From contig NZ_SMZO01000008.1 in the NCBI RefSeq assembly GCF_004358675.1, positions 1-64,000 of the forward strand: DNA of 64,000 nt, given 5' to 3'. Made by a program: the position numbers and the translations under genes. This stretch comes from Meridianimarinicoccus aquatilis (lineage in GTDB: Bacteria; Pseudomonadota; Alphaproteobacteria; Rhodobacterales; Rhodobacteraceae). The notes below the pieces were generated by a model, which saw nothing but the letters and a program-made list of their open reading frames with translations, had not been told where the DNA came from and did no database searches. Position 1 is the stretch's first letter, and each line of letters begins with the position of its first letter. Below, one piece after another: positions 27,197-35,852 of this stretch.

Positions 27197-27743
27197 TGCA
27201 GAGATAAAAATTGGCGCCTTTGTAGTCTGCCTTGCAGCAGCCTTTGCGACGCACATCAACGCCCAAGACGTGACCGGTCCTGTCCCGGACACTGTTCAGC
27301 GCACGTTTGAATTGCCCGGCCATCGCGGATTGATGCGCGTGGTTGCGGATGCGGGGGGAACCCCTGTTCCGTTTACAACTGACGGGTGTAGCGGTGGTTT
27401 GTCGGCGGGCTGGGCCTTGTTGTCAGACGTGGTGCCGGGCTTTTCGCAAACCTATGATGCCGAGCCCCCTTGGGAGTCGTGCTGTGTTACACATGACAGG
27501 GCCTATCATGCTGTCGAAGGCGCACAAGACATCGAGCAAAGCTATGCCGCACGACTGACAGCCGACCTCGCCCTGCACACATGCGTGGCAACAACCGGGG
27601 CCGCAGACGACCCCACACCGTTGCCTTATGACCAATTGGCGGACGCCATGTTCAATGCCGTCCGCCTTGGGGGGGGACCGTGTAGTGGCCTGCCATGGCG
27701 TTGGGGCTATGGATTTGCCCAATGCTTGCCAGAGTTTCCTTAG
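27189..27743 (+). CDS. Secreted phospholipase A2-like protein
   Basis: 184 residues from ATG 27189, whose first bases lie inside the end of the glycerophosphodiesterase gene; an upstream TTG at 27165 is less likely. Residues 7-25 form a signal peptide ending THINAQ. The mature part has six cysteines (67, 98, 99, 132, 165, 179), enough for three disulfides. WESCCVTHDRAYH carries the His102-Asp103 pair in a setting close to the CVRHDFGY of bacterial phospholipase A2 and the CCxxHDxC of animal enzymes. DGCSGG at 66-70 could serve the calcium loop. The translational overlap with a glycerophosphodiesterase supports lipid breakdown. Function inferred; activity untested. Confidence 0.7.
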   Translation: MPDAEIKIGAFVVCLAAAFATHINAQDVTGPVPDTVQRTFELPGHRGLMRVVADAGGTPVPFTTDGCSGGLSAGWALLSDVVPGFSQTYDAEPPWESCCVTHDRAYHAVEGAQDIEQSYAARLTADLALHTCVATTGAADDPTPLPYDQLADAMFNAVRLGGGPCSGLPWRWGYGFAQCLPEFP

Positions 27744-27752
27744 GTGGCCGAT

Positions 27753-30236
27753 CTAGACCATGAAGAGGAAGTCGTCGGTATAGAACGGGCGATCTGAATC
27801 GACGGCTGTTCCATCCACGAACATCTGCGCCAAATCGTACGCATCTGCGCCCACCTGCCTGCCAAGGTCGCGACCGTACAGATCGCCGTCGGTGAAGTGA
27901 ATATTCCCGTAAAGACGTGACATCCCCGCTTCATCCGCCGCTTCCGTGAATGTGTCCCAAGACAGGGTTGTTTCCACCAATGGCACGCCAAGTTCGAACT
28001 GTGTCGAGCCGGGTTCAAACGTCACCGACCCGCCGAATTCATCGGACCCGGTAAACCGCAACAGAACTTCCGCGCCGGCGGAACTGAAACCGCTGTGCCC
28101 TGACGTGTATTCCGCGAAGGGCGGCGACGCATCAGCATTCGGACGCTGAAAGGTGACGAAGTTTTCGGCCAGAATGGTCATAGTGCCCCGCCCTGCCCCG
28201 GTTTCATCGACCCCGCCCCAGGCCTGAATCACATACCCCGTCTCGCCAGTAATCTCATCGACGCCCATTTCGCCAATCAGACCCAATTCACCCAGGTCGC
28301 GGATCGCACGTACAGGCCGGACATAGTCGTATTCGACCTTGGCTTCCCATGTGGCAATGCCGGCATCCAAGACCGCATTGCCCATGGCAAGGAACATCGC
28401 AGCATCTTGATCTATCGAATGGTCGTCGCGTGCTGACACGAATTGCGCGAAAGTCATGAATGTGCCCGGCGGAAAGGCGGTTTGACCTGCGTCTTCCCAG
28501 AACTCTGCGATAATCTTTTCTTCGTCGGTCAGATTGGCCGAGATATTCACGATTTCCATGGCCTGATCAATAAAACCCTGATTGATGACCGACCCGATAA
28601 GGGCCTTCGAGACATCAATCGTTTCGCCAGCCAAGTAGATCACGCCATCAAGTTCAAAATCAGCCGAAAGCGTAATTGTCGCTGCATCGAAATTCAGCAC
28701 GGATGCTGCGTACTCATCTGTGAAGAACGCCTTGGGCGGCACCGGCAGCGTGTCGCTGAAATCGGTCTCGCCATCGGCATCTTCGAGAAGAGCGAAGCTT
28801 TCAACATCACCCCACTGCGGCGTCAGAAACTCCTGATATGGCGCAACGCCCTCTGGATCGATCGGCACGCTTTCCGGTGTCCAGGCCGTGATGTCGTTGA
28901 TCTGCGACGGATCGGGATTGGTCGGCGTGAACGTCCCGGTATAACCGCCCGCTTCGTTCGATCCGTCATCAATGCGCAAGGCCAAGAGATCTTCGGCTGC
29001 GTCGATTCCGATCGCTGCCTCTATGCTGCCGTCATCTGTCAGATCAAAACCAAGCCGATCCTGCATGACTGTTTCAAGCAACGCGTCGTGACCAGGCAAC
29101 AAGTGCGACAGAACGGTGAAGGCGGCATAGCTCATCGCCTTTTCTTTATTGGCGTCAGACGAAACCGCCCCCGCCTCCAAAGCTGTATTGTCGCCTTCCA
29201 GGTCGAACGAGACGCGAACAGCCGTATCATCATAGCTGGACCAGGCATCGTAGATTGCGGTGTGAACCATGGCATAGGCACGTGACGCGATAGTGGGACC
29301 GTTTGGACCGGTGTTCTCGATAATCATCTGCTGAACGGTGCGATCCCAGATGACGCTGACCGTCGGGCTGACATCGTTCACTGTTACTGTTTGTGTACCA
29401 CCGCCGACGCTGATGACCGGCAACGCATCCTCGTCATAGGCTGCGCGCAGTTCCTCAAGGGACAGGTCCGCATCGTTGAAGGTAAAGGTTTCAAAATTCT
29501 TCGCTGTAAATTCTTCACCAGAGAATCGCCCGATGAACACGATCTCATCGCCTGACAGGGCTATATCGAACTGGCCGATATCATCGGTGAAGACCAAGGC
29601 ATCCTTTCCGCGCCCGCCATCGGCAAACGTTGCGGCCTCGGGTCCGACGGTCAACGTGTCATTGCCGCGACCCAGATCAATCATACCTCCGCCAGCAGTT
29701 AGGGTGATCTCATCCTTGCCGTTTCCGGCATCAACAGTGTCGACATAGCCGTCTGCAACCAGCGTATCGTTTCCGTGGCCCAGATCGACATGACCCGCTC
29801 CGTCGGACAAGGCGACCGTATCGTTCCCCTTTCCAGCCTTCAGCACGGTGACATGTCCATCGGCCGTCAGCGCGTCGCTTCCTTTGCCTAAGTCGATCTT
29901 CTCGCCACCATCGGCGAGTGTAACTGCATCGTTTCCGTTGCCAGCGGTCAGAAGGCCAACCGGACCATCGGACACCAGAACATCATTGCCGTTCCCGAGA
30001 TCAACGATCGCCCCACCATTCTCAAGGGTGATGTGATCGTTGCCATTACCCGCCACAATGCGCGGGATATAGGCGGATGCGAGTAATGTATCGTCGCCGT
30101 TCAATAAGAACGCGGCACGTGCCTGGGCACTCAAAATGACATTATCGTCTCTATTGGTGCCGACATAATACCGGTCTGACACATTCCGGTGCGACAACCA
30201 GCTAGACACGCTCGTTAGGTATGTTCCACGTCCCAT
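27753..30236 (-). CDS. Vanadium-dependent haloperoxidase with N-terminal Ca-binding-type repeats
   Basis: 827 residues from ATG 30236, with a GGAGGAG ribosome site. Residues about 28-250 are Gly/Asn/Asp-rich repeats; the C-terminal part is a PAP2/haloperoxidase domain. The vanadate-site signature is complete: Lys633-x6-Arg640-Pro (KVEYDYVRP), Ser-Gly-His714 (TSGHS) and Ser-Arg774-x5-His780 (SRLYGNIH). The acidic residue after the last His is shifted (HFTDGD). There is no Sec signal; the repeats suggest type I secretion or surface location, but they lie N-terminal and not next to the C-terminus. Such enzymes oxidise halides with peroxide, or act as related acid phosphatases. Stop lies 9 bases from the convergent phospholipase-like gene. 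Confidence 0.9.
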   Translation of the reverse strand: MGRGTYLTSVSSWLSHRNVSDRYYVGTNRDDNVILSAQARAAFLLNGDDTLLASAYIPRIVAGNGNDHITLENGGAIVDLGNGNDVLVSDGPVGLLTAGNGNDAVTLADGGEKIDLGKGSDALTADGHVTVLKAGKGNDTVALSDGAGHVDLGHGNDTLVADGYVDTVDAGNGKDEITLTAGGGMIDLGRGNDTLTVGPEAATFADGGRGKDALVFTDDIGQFDIALSGDEIVFIGRFSGEEFTAKNFETFTFNDADLSLEELRAAYDEDALPVISVGGGTQTVTVNDVSPTVSVIWDRTVQQMIIENTGPNGPTIASRAYAMVHTAIYDAWSSYDDTAVRVSFDLEGDNTALEAGAVSSDANKEKAMSYAAFTVLSHLLPGHDALLETVMQDRLGFDLTDDGSIEAAIGIDAAEDLLALRIDDGSNEAGGYTGTFTPTNPDPSQINDITAWTPESVPIDPEGVAPYQEFLTPQWGDVESFALLEDADGETDFSDTLPVPPKAFFTDEYAASVLNFDAATITLSADFELDGVIYLAGETIDVSKALIGSVINQGFIDQAMEIVNISANLTDEEKIIAEFWEDAGQTAFPPGTFMTFAQFVSARDDHSIDQDAAMFLAMGNAVLDAGIATWEAKVEYDYVRPVRAIRDLGELGLIGEMGVDEITGETGYVIQAWGGVDETGAGRGTMTILAENFVTFQRPNADASPPFAEYTSGHSGFSSAGAEVLLRFTGSDEFGGSVTFEPGSTQFELGVPLVETTLSWDTFTEAADEAGMSRLYGNIHFTDGDLYGRDLGRQVGADAYDLAQMFVDGTAVDSDRPFYTDDFLFMV
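29622..30053 (-). repeat. Four 108-bp in-frame repeats coding for 36-residue units
   Basis: Residues 62-205 of the haloperoxidase are four consecutive units of exactly 36 residues with the pattern AGxGxDxxxLxxGxxxxDLGxGxDxLxxxGxxxxxx (given here as a schematic). Each has two glycine-aspartate turns, likely calcium-binding. No insertion or deletion separates the units, pointing to recent or selected tandem duplication. Confidence 0.9.
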
Positions 30237-30868
30237 CAACCATCTCCTCCGTCTGGCGACGTATAATTACGCCAATTCCAAATCGACTTAGGCATAAAAA
30301 ATCGACCATAAGTTGTAGCTTGAAGCTTCGTAGCACGGCACGCTCTAAGACAAAGGCTATGAATTGGAGCATCGGGATAGAACCGATATCCTTTTGGCTA
30401 TGTCTGGTGTGATAAGTATGGGTTTTCGGCCCAATTCAACGTCAACTGCATTTTTGTTGCGTTCGAAATATATCTTTATTGCACGAAACAAGGTGCCGTC
30501 CACCCAAAGATGGCACAAACGCATCCCGAAAGTGCGAGCCGCCTTTTTGGCAGGCTAGAACACATTTCCGCCTCGCAAATGGAAATGCGCAATCCGGAAC
30601 CAGCATTTTCGCGATCGCAGCAGGTCTGCTTGAAGGGCGATTCTACTGTGGCAGGGCAAAACACAACACTACTCCCCTGTTTTTAAGCAATTCCCACTGC
30701 AGAAGTGCAAAGCGACTATCCTTTTGGTCACTCAATTAACCTGTTGCTCACAATCATTTCCAAGACGGCCGTGCGATACCTGCTGCAACGAAACGAACGC
30801 ACAGAGCCTGAACCAAACGAACCGGTTTCAACGCTTCACCAGACGCTAACAACCTGATTGGAACTTCT
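30237..30868. other. 632-bp divergent intergenic region
   Basis: Holds the promoters of the divergent haloperoxidase and RTX genes. It is more AT-rich than its flanks, notably around 30280-30480. No convincing coding frame, terminator or RNA is visible. No strong ribosome site is seen for the RTX gene beyond a TTGGAAC shortly before its ATG. Confidence 0.5.
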
Positions 30869-33310
30869 ATGCCCCTTACCCAGACAGTCTACGAATTTCT
30901 TGGCACATCCAACCAAGACACCATCGCTGATGGGTTTGAAAACGACCAAGGCGTTTCGCTGATCGAAGCGGTCAACAAGGTCGATTGGGTCAATGGTCGT
31001 CAGGGCGACGACACTATTTCCACCGGCCTTGGCAACGACCTGGCAGCTGGCGACATGGTTGGCGATGAGTGGTCGTTCAACGGTGAATTCTGGGTTTTTG
31101 ACATCACCAAGCTTGTCGTGAGCGATTACGGCCTGACGCGTTCTTACAACGACGTCATCGTGACGGGCATGGGCGACGATGTGCTTTTGGGCAACGGCGG
31201 CCATGACAGCCTGTTCGCTGGCGCGGGCAACGACATTCTGAACGCCGGTCGCGGCAATGACCGGGCTTTCGGTGAAGAAGGCAATGATATTCTGAACCTC
31301 GAAGATGGCGACGACTATGCCGAAGGCGGGCTGGGTGACGACATCGTCAACGGCGGCGCAGGCAATGACGTGATCTATGGCGACAACAAGGGCGACAACC
31401 TGCTGTCTGACACTGGCGCCGCTGCGACGACCTTTGGTGCGCTTGAACAGGCCGGCGCATGGACCATGACAGACGACTTGGGCAACGAGGCAATTTCGCA
31501 CTCTGCACAGACACTGGCAGGCGAAACCTACACCATCTCGTTCGAGTTGGCGGCAAACCTTGCTGGCGGGAAGTCGTCGGCAGCGGTCGAAGTGATCTGG
31601 AACGGCGAAGTTGTCGACACTGTTGAAACAGTTTCCGGTGCCTATCAGACTTTTGAAGTCGATGTGGTCAGCACTGGTGAAGAAGGGGCGCTGACCTTCC
31701 GCGCAGTCGAAGCAAGCGACGGCAAGTCTTTCAACTTTGACGGTCCAATCGTGTCCTATGACAAGGACGTCACGGTTGGCGGCGAAGAAGTCACTGTAAG
31801 CGCTTTCGCTGCTGGCCAGGCAAAGCTGTACCAGGTCATCGACGGCCACCTGCATATCTTCGACACCGAAAGCAAGTCGTACACCGAGGTCGGCACTGCG
31901 CCGAACTTCAAGATCAACGCAGTCGGCTTCAACGTCGAAGACGACCTGATCTATGGTGTTGCCAAATCGAATGGCACAGACTCGCTCGGCAATGCAGTCA
32001 GCAACACAGACATCGTTATGATCGATGCAGATGGCGCGACATACCGGGTCGGCGACGGTTTCTATGCGGATTACGTTGGTGATTTCGATGACGCAGGCAA
32101 CCTTTGGACGTTCCACTCGAAACTGAACCGCATCAGCGTTGTGGATGTTGATGACCGCGATGCCGACGGCAATCCTGCGATCAAGCACTTCCATTTCCCA
32201 ACGTCCATGTTCACCAGCGCGACCTATGACCTGGCATACAGCGCCGCAGCAAACGCCTTTTATGCTGTTGTGGCCCCAAACAAAAATGGTGGTGACGGCA
32301 AGGTTGTAAAAATCGACGTCAGCAACGTCGAAGACGGTGGCCAGCCAACATTTTCGGAAATCGCAATCACTGGAACGCTCTATGGCACCAATATGGAAAA
32401 TGGCATGGCCAAAGGGGCATACGGCGCGGTCTTCTTTGATGGCGAAGGCAACCTTTACTACGGCATGAACAACGGCGACCACGACTTGGACATTTCGACC
32501 GGTTCAACAGGCGGCATTTTCAAGGTCAATGCCGATTGGGACGCAGGTACCGCATATTCTGAGTTCATGTCCGAGGCGCCAGCAACAGGATCGAATGACG
32601 GTGCCGTTGATCCGCGCTCGGCAGATGCATTCGCCGAAATTGACGCTGAAGCAGCAGTTCTCTTGCGTGAGCCGGTGCTGACACTGGTCGAAGGCGGAAA
32701 CGATACACTGCGCGGCGGTGAAGGCAACGACGAGATCCACGGGAACGAAGGCGATGACGACCTGAACGGCGGATCCGGCGATGACAGCCTGTACGGCGAC
32801 CAGGGCAACGACATCGTGGCCGGCGCGAACGGCGACGACGCAATCTTTGGCGGCGCGGGCAACGACAAACTGCGCGGTGAAGCTGGAAATGATGCAATCT
32901 CGGGCGGGTTTGGTCAGGACTATCTTGATGGCGGCACCGGCAACGACACGCTGAACGGTGGCGACGCTGCGGACAAGCTGGTTGGCGGCACAGGTTCTGA
33001 CGTGATCGAAGGCGGAAGCGGAGACGACCAGCTTTGGGGCGGCAACTGGTCCGCTGACGGCGACGCAGACACATTCGTGTTCAAAGCAGGCGACGGCAAA
33101 GACTTCGTCCACGATTTCGAAGCTGACCTCGATATCTTGGACCTGAGCGCTTATAACACCGATCTGGAAACTGCGATGTGCACCGCGACGGACCAAGGCT
33201 GGGCAACCATCATGGACCTCAGCAAGCTGGAAGGCGCAGCCGAAGGCGACAAGCTGATCCTGAAGTCGGTCGAACTGGCAGATCTGGGCCACGACAACTT
33301 CATCTTCTGA
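30869..33310 (+). CDS. Large RTX calcium-binding protein, predicted type I secretion substrate
   Basis: 813 acidic residues, no signal peptide. An N-terminal RTX block spans about residues 42-172 (for example GAGNDILNAGRGND). A central region of about residues 180-600 has a jelly-roll-like part (about 185-290, ETYTISFELAANL) and a propeller-like part resembling DUF6923 (AKLYQVIDGHLHIFD, DLIYGVAK, GDFDDAGNLW). Thirteen consecutive nonapeptides of the GGxGxDxLx type cover 610-725. The last 88 residues contain DADTFVFKAGDGKDFVHDFE and end NFIF, the usual type I secretion tail. No secretion genes are in the window. Role unknown: matrix, adhesion or surface-layer function would fit. Confidence 0.88.
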   Translation: MPLTQTVYEFLGTSNQDTIADGFENDQGVSLIEAVNKVDWVNGRQGDDTISTGLGNDLAAGDMVGDEWSFNGEFWVFDITKLVVSDYGLTRSYNDVIVTGMGDDVLLGNGGHDSLFAGAGNDILNAGRGNDRAFGEEGNDILNLEDGDDYAEGGLGDDIVNGGAGNDVIYGDNKGDNLLSDTGAAATTFGALEQAGAWTMTDDLGNEAISHSAQTLAGETYTISFELAANLAGGKSSAAVEVIWNGEVVDTVETVSGAYQTFEVDVVSTGEEGALTFRAVEASDGKSFNFDGPIVSYDKDVTVGGEEVTVSAFAAGQAKLYQVIDGHLHIFDTESKSYTEVGTAPNFKINAVGFNVEDDLIYGVAKSNGTDSLGNAVSNTDIVMIDADGATYRVGDGFYADYVGDFDDAGNLWTFHSKLNRISVVDVDDRDADGNPAIKHFHFPTSMFTSATYDLAYSAAANAFYAVVAPNKNGGDGKVVKIDVSNVEDGGQPTFSEIAITGTLYGTNMENGMAKGAYGAVFFDGEGNLYYGMNNGDHDLDISTGSTGGIFKVNADWDAGTAYSEFMSEAPATGSNDGAVDPRSADAFAEIDAEAAVLLREPVLTLVEGGNDTLRGGEGNDEIHGNEGDDDLNGGSGDDSLYGDQGNDIVAGANGDDAIFGGAGNDKLRGEAGNDAISGGFGQDYLDGGTGNDTLNGGDAADKLVGGTGSDVIEGGSGDDQLWGGNWSADGDADTFVFKAGDGKDFVHDFEADLDILDLSAYNTDLETAMCTATDQGWATIMDLSKLEGAAEGDKLILKSVELADLGHDNFIF

Positions 33311-33322
33311 TCTTGTAGATAG

Positions 33323-33359
33323 AAAAGCCCCGATCCTTTGCGCAAGGATCGGGGCTTTT
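33323..33359. terminator. Bidirectional Rho-independent terminator
   Basis: A perfect 16-bp stem (arms 33323-33338 and 33344-33359, core GCCCCGATCC) with a 5-base loop; A-run on one side and T-run on the other, so it works in both directions. It separates the RTX gene (+) from the polysaccharide operon (-), ending both units. Confidence 0.95.
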
Positions 33360-33390
33360 GTCTTTTGAGCAGGGTGATTTGGTCTTTGAG

Positions 33391-34326
33391 CTATTCGCCA
33401 TAATCGCGGGTAAAGATCTTACCTAGATGAACGACCGCCTCTTCCAAACCACTGCGCCAATAGGGCCAGTTGTGCCCACCTTCTCGCACCATGAAACGAT
33501 GACGGATCCCCGCAGTTTTTAAATCCAAATGCAGGTCAGCATTGCCTTCGAAAAACGGATCGTCCGCCCCAACATCTATGAAGATCCGCGGCACCCTTCG
33601 AAACCCGGCGGCATCGGTTTCGGCAACGACTTGAGGCAAATCACTGTTGGCCCAGGCCTCGTTCAAGCGGGCATCGCCCTCTAATCCCTCACCCCATGCC
33701 TTGCCATATCGACTTTCATAGGCGGGTTGGTTCAGCGCCGTAATTTGCTCAGCCGTTCTAAACGCCCCGCTCAGGGAAACAGACCCGGCAAACACATCGG
33801 GATAGCGCAGCGTATACGCTATGGCCGCATGTCCGCCCATGGAAATACCAAGCAAGCCGCGCGACTTGGACGACGACATTGCACGATAGCGTACCTCCAT
33901 CAAAGGCACGAATTCTTGCAAAAACATGTCTTCCCAATTATGCGCCCCATCCGCGTCGTTCATGAAATATGTGGCGACTTCATTGGCGGCATCACGCCGC
34001 CCATCTGGTGCAATGGCGATGAAGGGTGGCACCATGCCCTCTTCAATCAGCCGATCAAAGACAGTGTCGGCCCCGGCTAGTGAAAACCAGTCAAAAGGCG
34101 CCCCGGTGCCCCCCCCATGCATCAGGTAGATCACCGGATACGACCGACTGTCAGTGTCATAGCCCGGCGGCAGATAAAGCGCGTAACTTACAGGTTTTTC
34201 CAAGATCGTGCTTGTCACCGTCGTATCACTGCGGACGGTGCCATGGGACATGTCCGCCATTGTAGGTGCGCCGACGACTGTGCATGCAAGCATTGTGAAA
34301 ACGAACGAAGGAATGTTGACGGGCAT
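33391..34326 (-). CDS. Secreted esterase, alpha/beta hydrolase (EstD/putative esterase family)
   Basis: 311 residues from ATG 34326, which has AAGG six bases upstream; ATG 34341 is possible. The N-terminus MPVNIPSFVFTMLACTVVGAP looks like a signal peptide. Oxyanion region YPVIYLMHGGG, nucleophile Ser162 in GISMGG, acidic residue in the IDVGADDPFF segment and the C-terminal His in GGHNWPYW form a full catalytic set of the PF00756 esterase family. It is the last gene of the polysaccharide operon, 20 bases after the barrel gene. A deacylase acting on the exported, acyltransferase-modified polymer is a reasonable inference. Confidence 0.88.
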   Translation of the reverse strand: MPVNIPSFVFTMLACTVVGAPTMADMSHGTVRSDTTVTSTILEKPVSYALYLPPGYDTDSRSYPVIYLMHGGGTGAPFDWFSLAGADTVFDRLIEEGMVPPFIAIAPDGRRDAANEVATYFMNDADGAHNWEDMFLQEFVPLMEVRYRAMSSSKSRGLLGISMGGHAAIAYTLRYPDVFAGSVSLSGAFRTAEQITALNQPAYESRYGKAWGEGLEGDARLNEAWANSDLPQVVAETDAAGFRRVPRIFIDVGADDPFFEGNADLHLDLKTAGIRHRFMVREGGHNWPYWRSGLEEAVVHLGKIFTRDYGE

Positions 34327-34346
34327 TGCAAGCCTTTCCATTTTCT

Positions 34347-35852
34347 CTAGAACTTCAGCCGGTAGGACACGCGAAACGTGCCACCAAGCGGCCCCGGTTC
34401 TGTGCTTGTGGACCCGTTCCAAGGCCAACGATTGTTAGCATAATTCGCATATTCAATGCGAATGTCATCGGTCAAAGCATAGGCCGCAGTATACACATAA
34501 TCTGGGTCCCAAGGCTCTTGACCGCTTTTGGGGTACGCATAAATCGTGCCACGAACCGTGAGTTTTTCAGTCGCACGGATCCCGCAAGACAGACCGAAAC
34601 GGTGATCGTAGTCCTGAGGTACGCTCACAAACGATGAGCACGCCAAATTTCTGGTTTCACCAAGTGGCAGATTAGGCAGCTTTGCCGACAACTGGAAACT
34701 GCCGCTGCTGAACGCGTTTAGCAGGTTCCCGCCCGGATCACTGAACTGCGCTGAGTAACTTGAATACCCGAGCGTGAGCCAATCCGTGAACCGATAGGAC
34801 AAGGCATAAGTGAAATTCGGGTCCCAAGGGGCTTTTTGATCCTGAACGCGATAAGCAATCACAGACAACCGCAAAGACAATCGTTCGGTCAGGCGCGCGC
34901 CGCAGCCGAAACTGGCCGTCTGTTTGCCGAATTCCTTGCTGCCGTCTTTGTAATCGTTGAACTGCAAACCGAAGACAGCGCTGACAGAACAGCTTAAACG
35001 GAACTTTTCGGCCAGAGTTTCGCGAGCTTTCGGTTCATTGGTCGCTTTAGGTTCTGCTGTAGGTGTCGGTGCTTTGCGATTTGTCAGCACCGGGATCACG
35101 ACCGCTGTTGGTTCCGGCGTCCAATCCTGTTGCAGTTCTTCATTGACAATCTCTGCCTCGGCTGGGGTTAATTGCGCAACTTCGACCTCAACTTCTTCAG
35201 GTTCAGTCGGCACTGACCGAACCGGAGCTTCCAAAACTGCACCGGCGACGGTGGGGATGCTCGGCTGCGAGGCCAGAGCGGGCTTTGCTGCACCGGTTGA
35301 CAGGCCTTGTCCTGACAGCGGTTCGGATGACAAGGCGGCGGGCGCGGGCGATGTCGGTGCCGAGGGGACGAACACAGGTTGCGCCGGCGGGTACTTCCCC
35401 GTCATGATCCAGTATGCAAGCGTCTGCGCCAGAGCGCGCCCATCGGTGGTTCCCGGCTCCACAGGCGAGGGAGAATTCGCCGTCACAGTTTCCGTGCTGC
35501 CATCAGAACCGGAGATGACGCAACTTGCTCGGGTCGGGCAATCAATGCTGTAATCCGCTGCGGAGTTGTCGCGATCAGGAAGAACAAGAGCAGATCCGTC
35601 AGGGAAAAGCCGATAACTCCATGACCCGACGCGCCCAATCTGAAAACGGGACGAGAAAAAAACATTCGGACTGTCCCGCAATATTTCCTGCGCACCCGGC
35701 GTAAAAAGGACTGACGTGTCGACCGATGCGGCGGGGCTGCCTGCCTCCTGTCCGGACGATTGCGAAACAGCGGCGTTCATTGGAATGAAACAAGCAAAGC
35801 TCACCATGGCCACACGAGCCATCGGGCGGGTCGCTCGCCCGATGAAAGTCAT
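34347..35852 (-). CDS. Outer-membrane barrel protein with N-terminal periplasmic domain and proline-rich linker
   Basis: 501 residues, not recognised as a named family. Signal peptide about 1-30. Residues about 45-115 form a small domain with an LFPD motif (82-85) and cysteines 105 and 111. Residues about 155-280 are a Pro/Ala/Glu-rich linker. Residues 284-501 have alternating aromatic strands and end RLKF, typical of an outer-membrane barrel. Two segments, about 314-372 and 418-478, repeat each other (PWDPxxxYxxxY and TDxxxxxYxxY in both). The start overlaps the upstream stop (ATGA). It may form the outer-membrane exit for the polymer made by the operon. Confidence 0.75.
   Translation of the reverse strand: MTFIGRATRPMARVAMVSFACFIPMNAAVSQSSGQEAGSPAASVDTSVLFTPGAQEILRDSPNVFFSSRFQIGRVGSWSYRLFPDGSALVLPDRDNSAADYSIDCPTRASCVISGSDGSTETVTANSPSPVEPGTTDGRALAQTLAYWIMTGKYPPAQPVFVPSAPTSPAPAALSSEPLSGQGLSTGAAKPALASQPSIPTVAGAVLEAPVRSVPTEPEEVEVEVAQLTPAEAEIVNEELQQDWTPEPTAVVIPVLTNRKAPTPTAEPKATNEPKARETLAEKFRLSCSVSAVFGLQFNDYKDGSKEFGKQTASFGCGARLTERLSLRLSVIAYRVQDQKAPWDPNFTYALSYRFTDWLTLGYSSYSAQFSDPGGNLLNAFSSGSFQLSAKLPNLPLGETRNLACSSFVSVPQDYDHRFGLSCGIRATEKLTVRGTIYAYPKSGQEPWDPDYVYTAAYALTDDIRIEYANYANNRWPWNGSTSTEPGPLGGTFRVSYRLKF

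Noticed and set aside
30479-30739. Small frame and possible insertion-sequence remnant between haloperoxidase and RTX genes
   Set aside because: No transposase motif, terminal inverted repeat or target duplication could be seen.
30836-32482. Long minus-strand open frame opposite the RTX gene
   Set aside because: Its composition (Val/Ala/Asp repeats) mirrors the RTX codon pattern and it has no start context or family.
27753-33310. Idea that the haloperoxidase and RTX gene form a toxin operon
   Set aside because: They are divergent, and neither encodes a recognisable toxin or acyl-activation partner.
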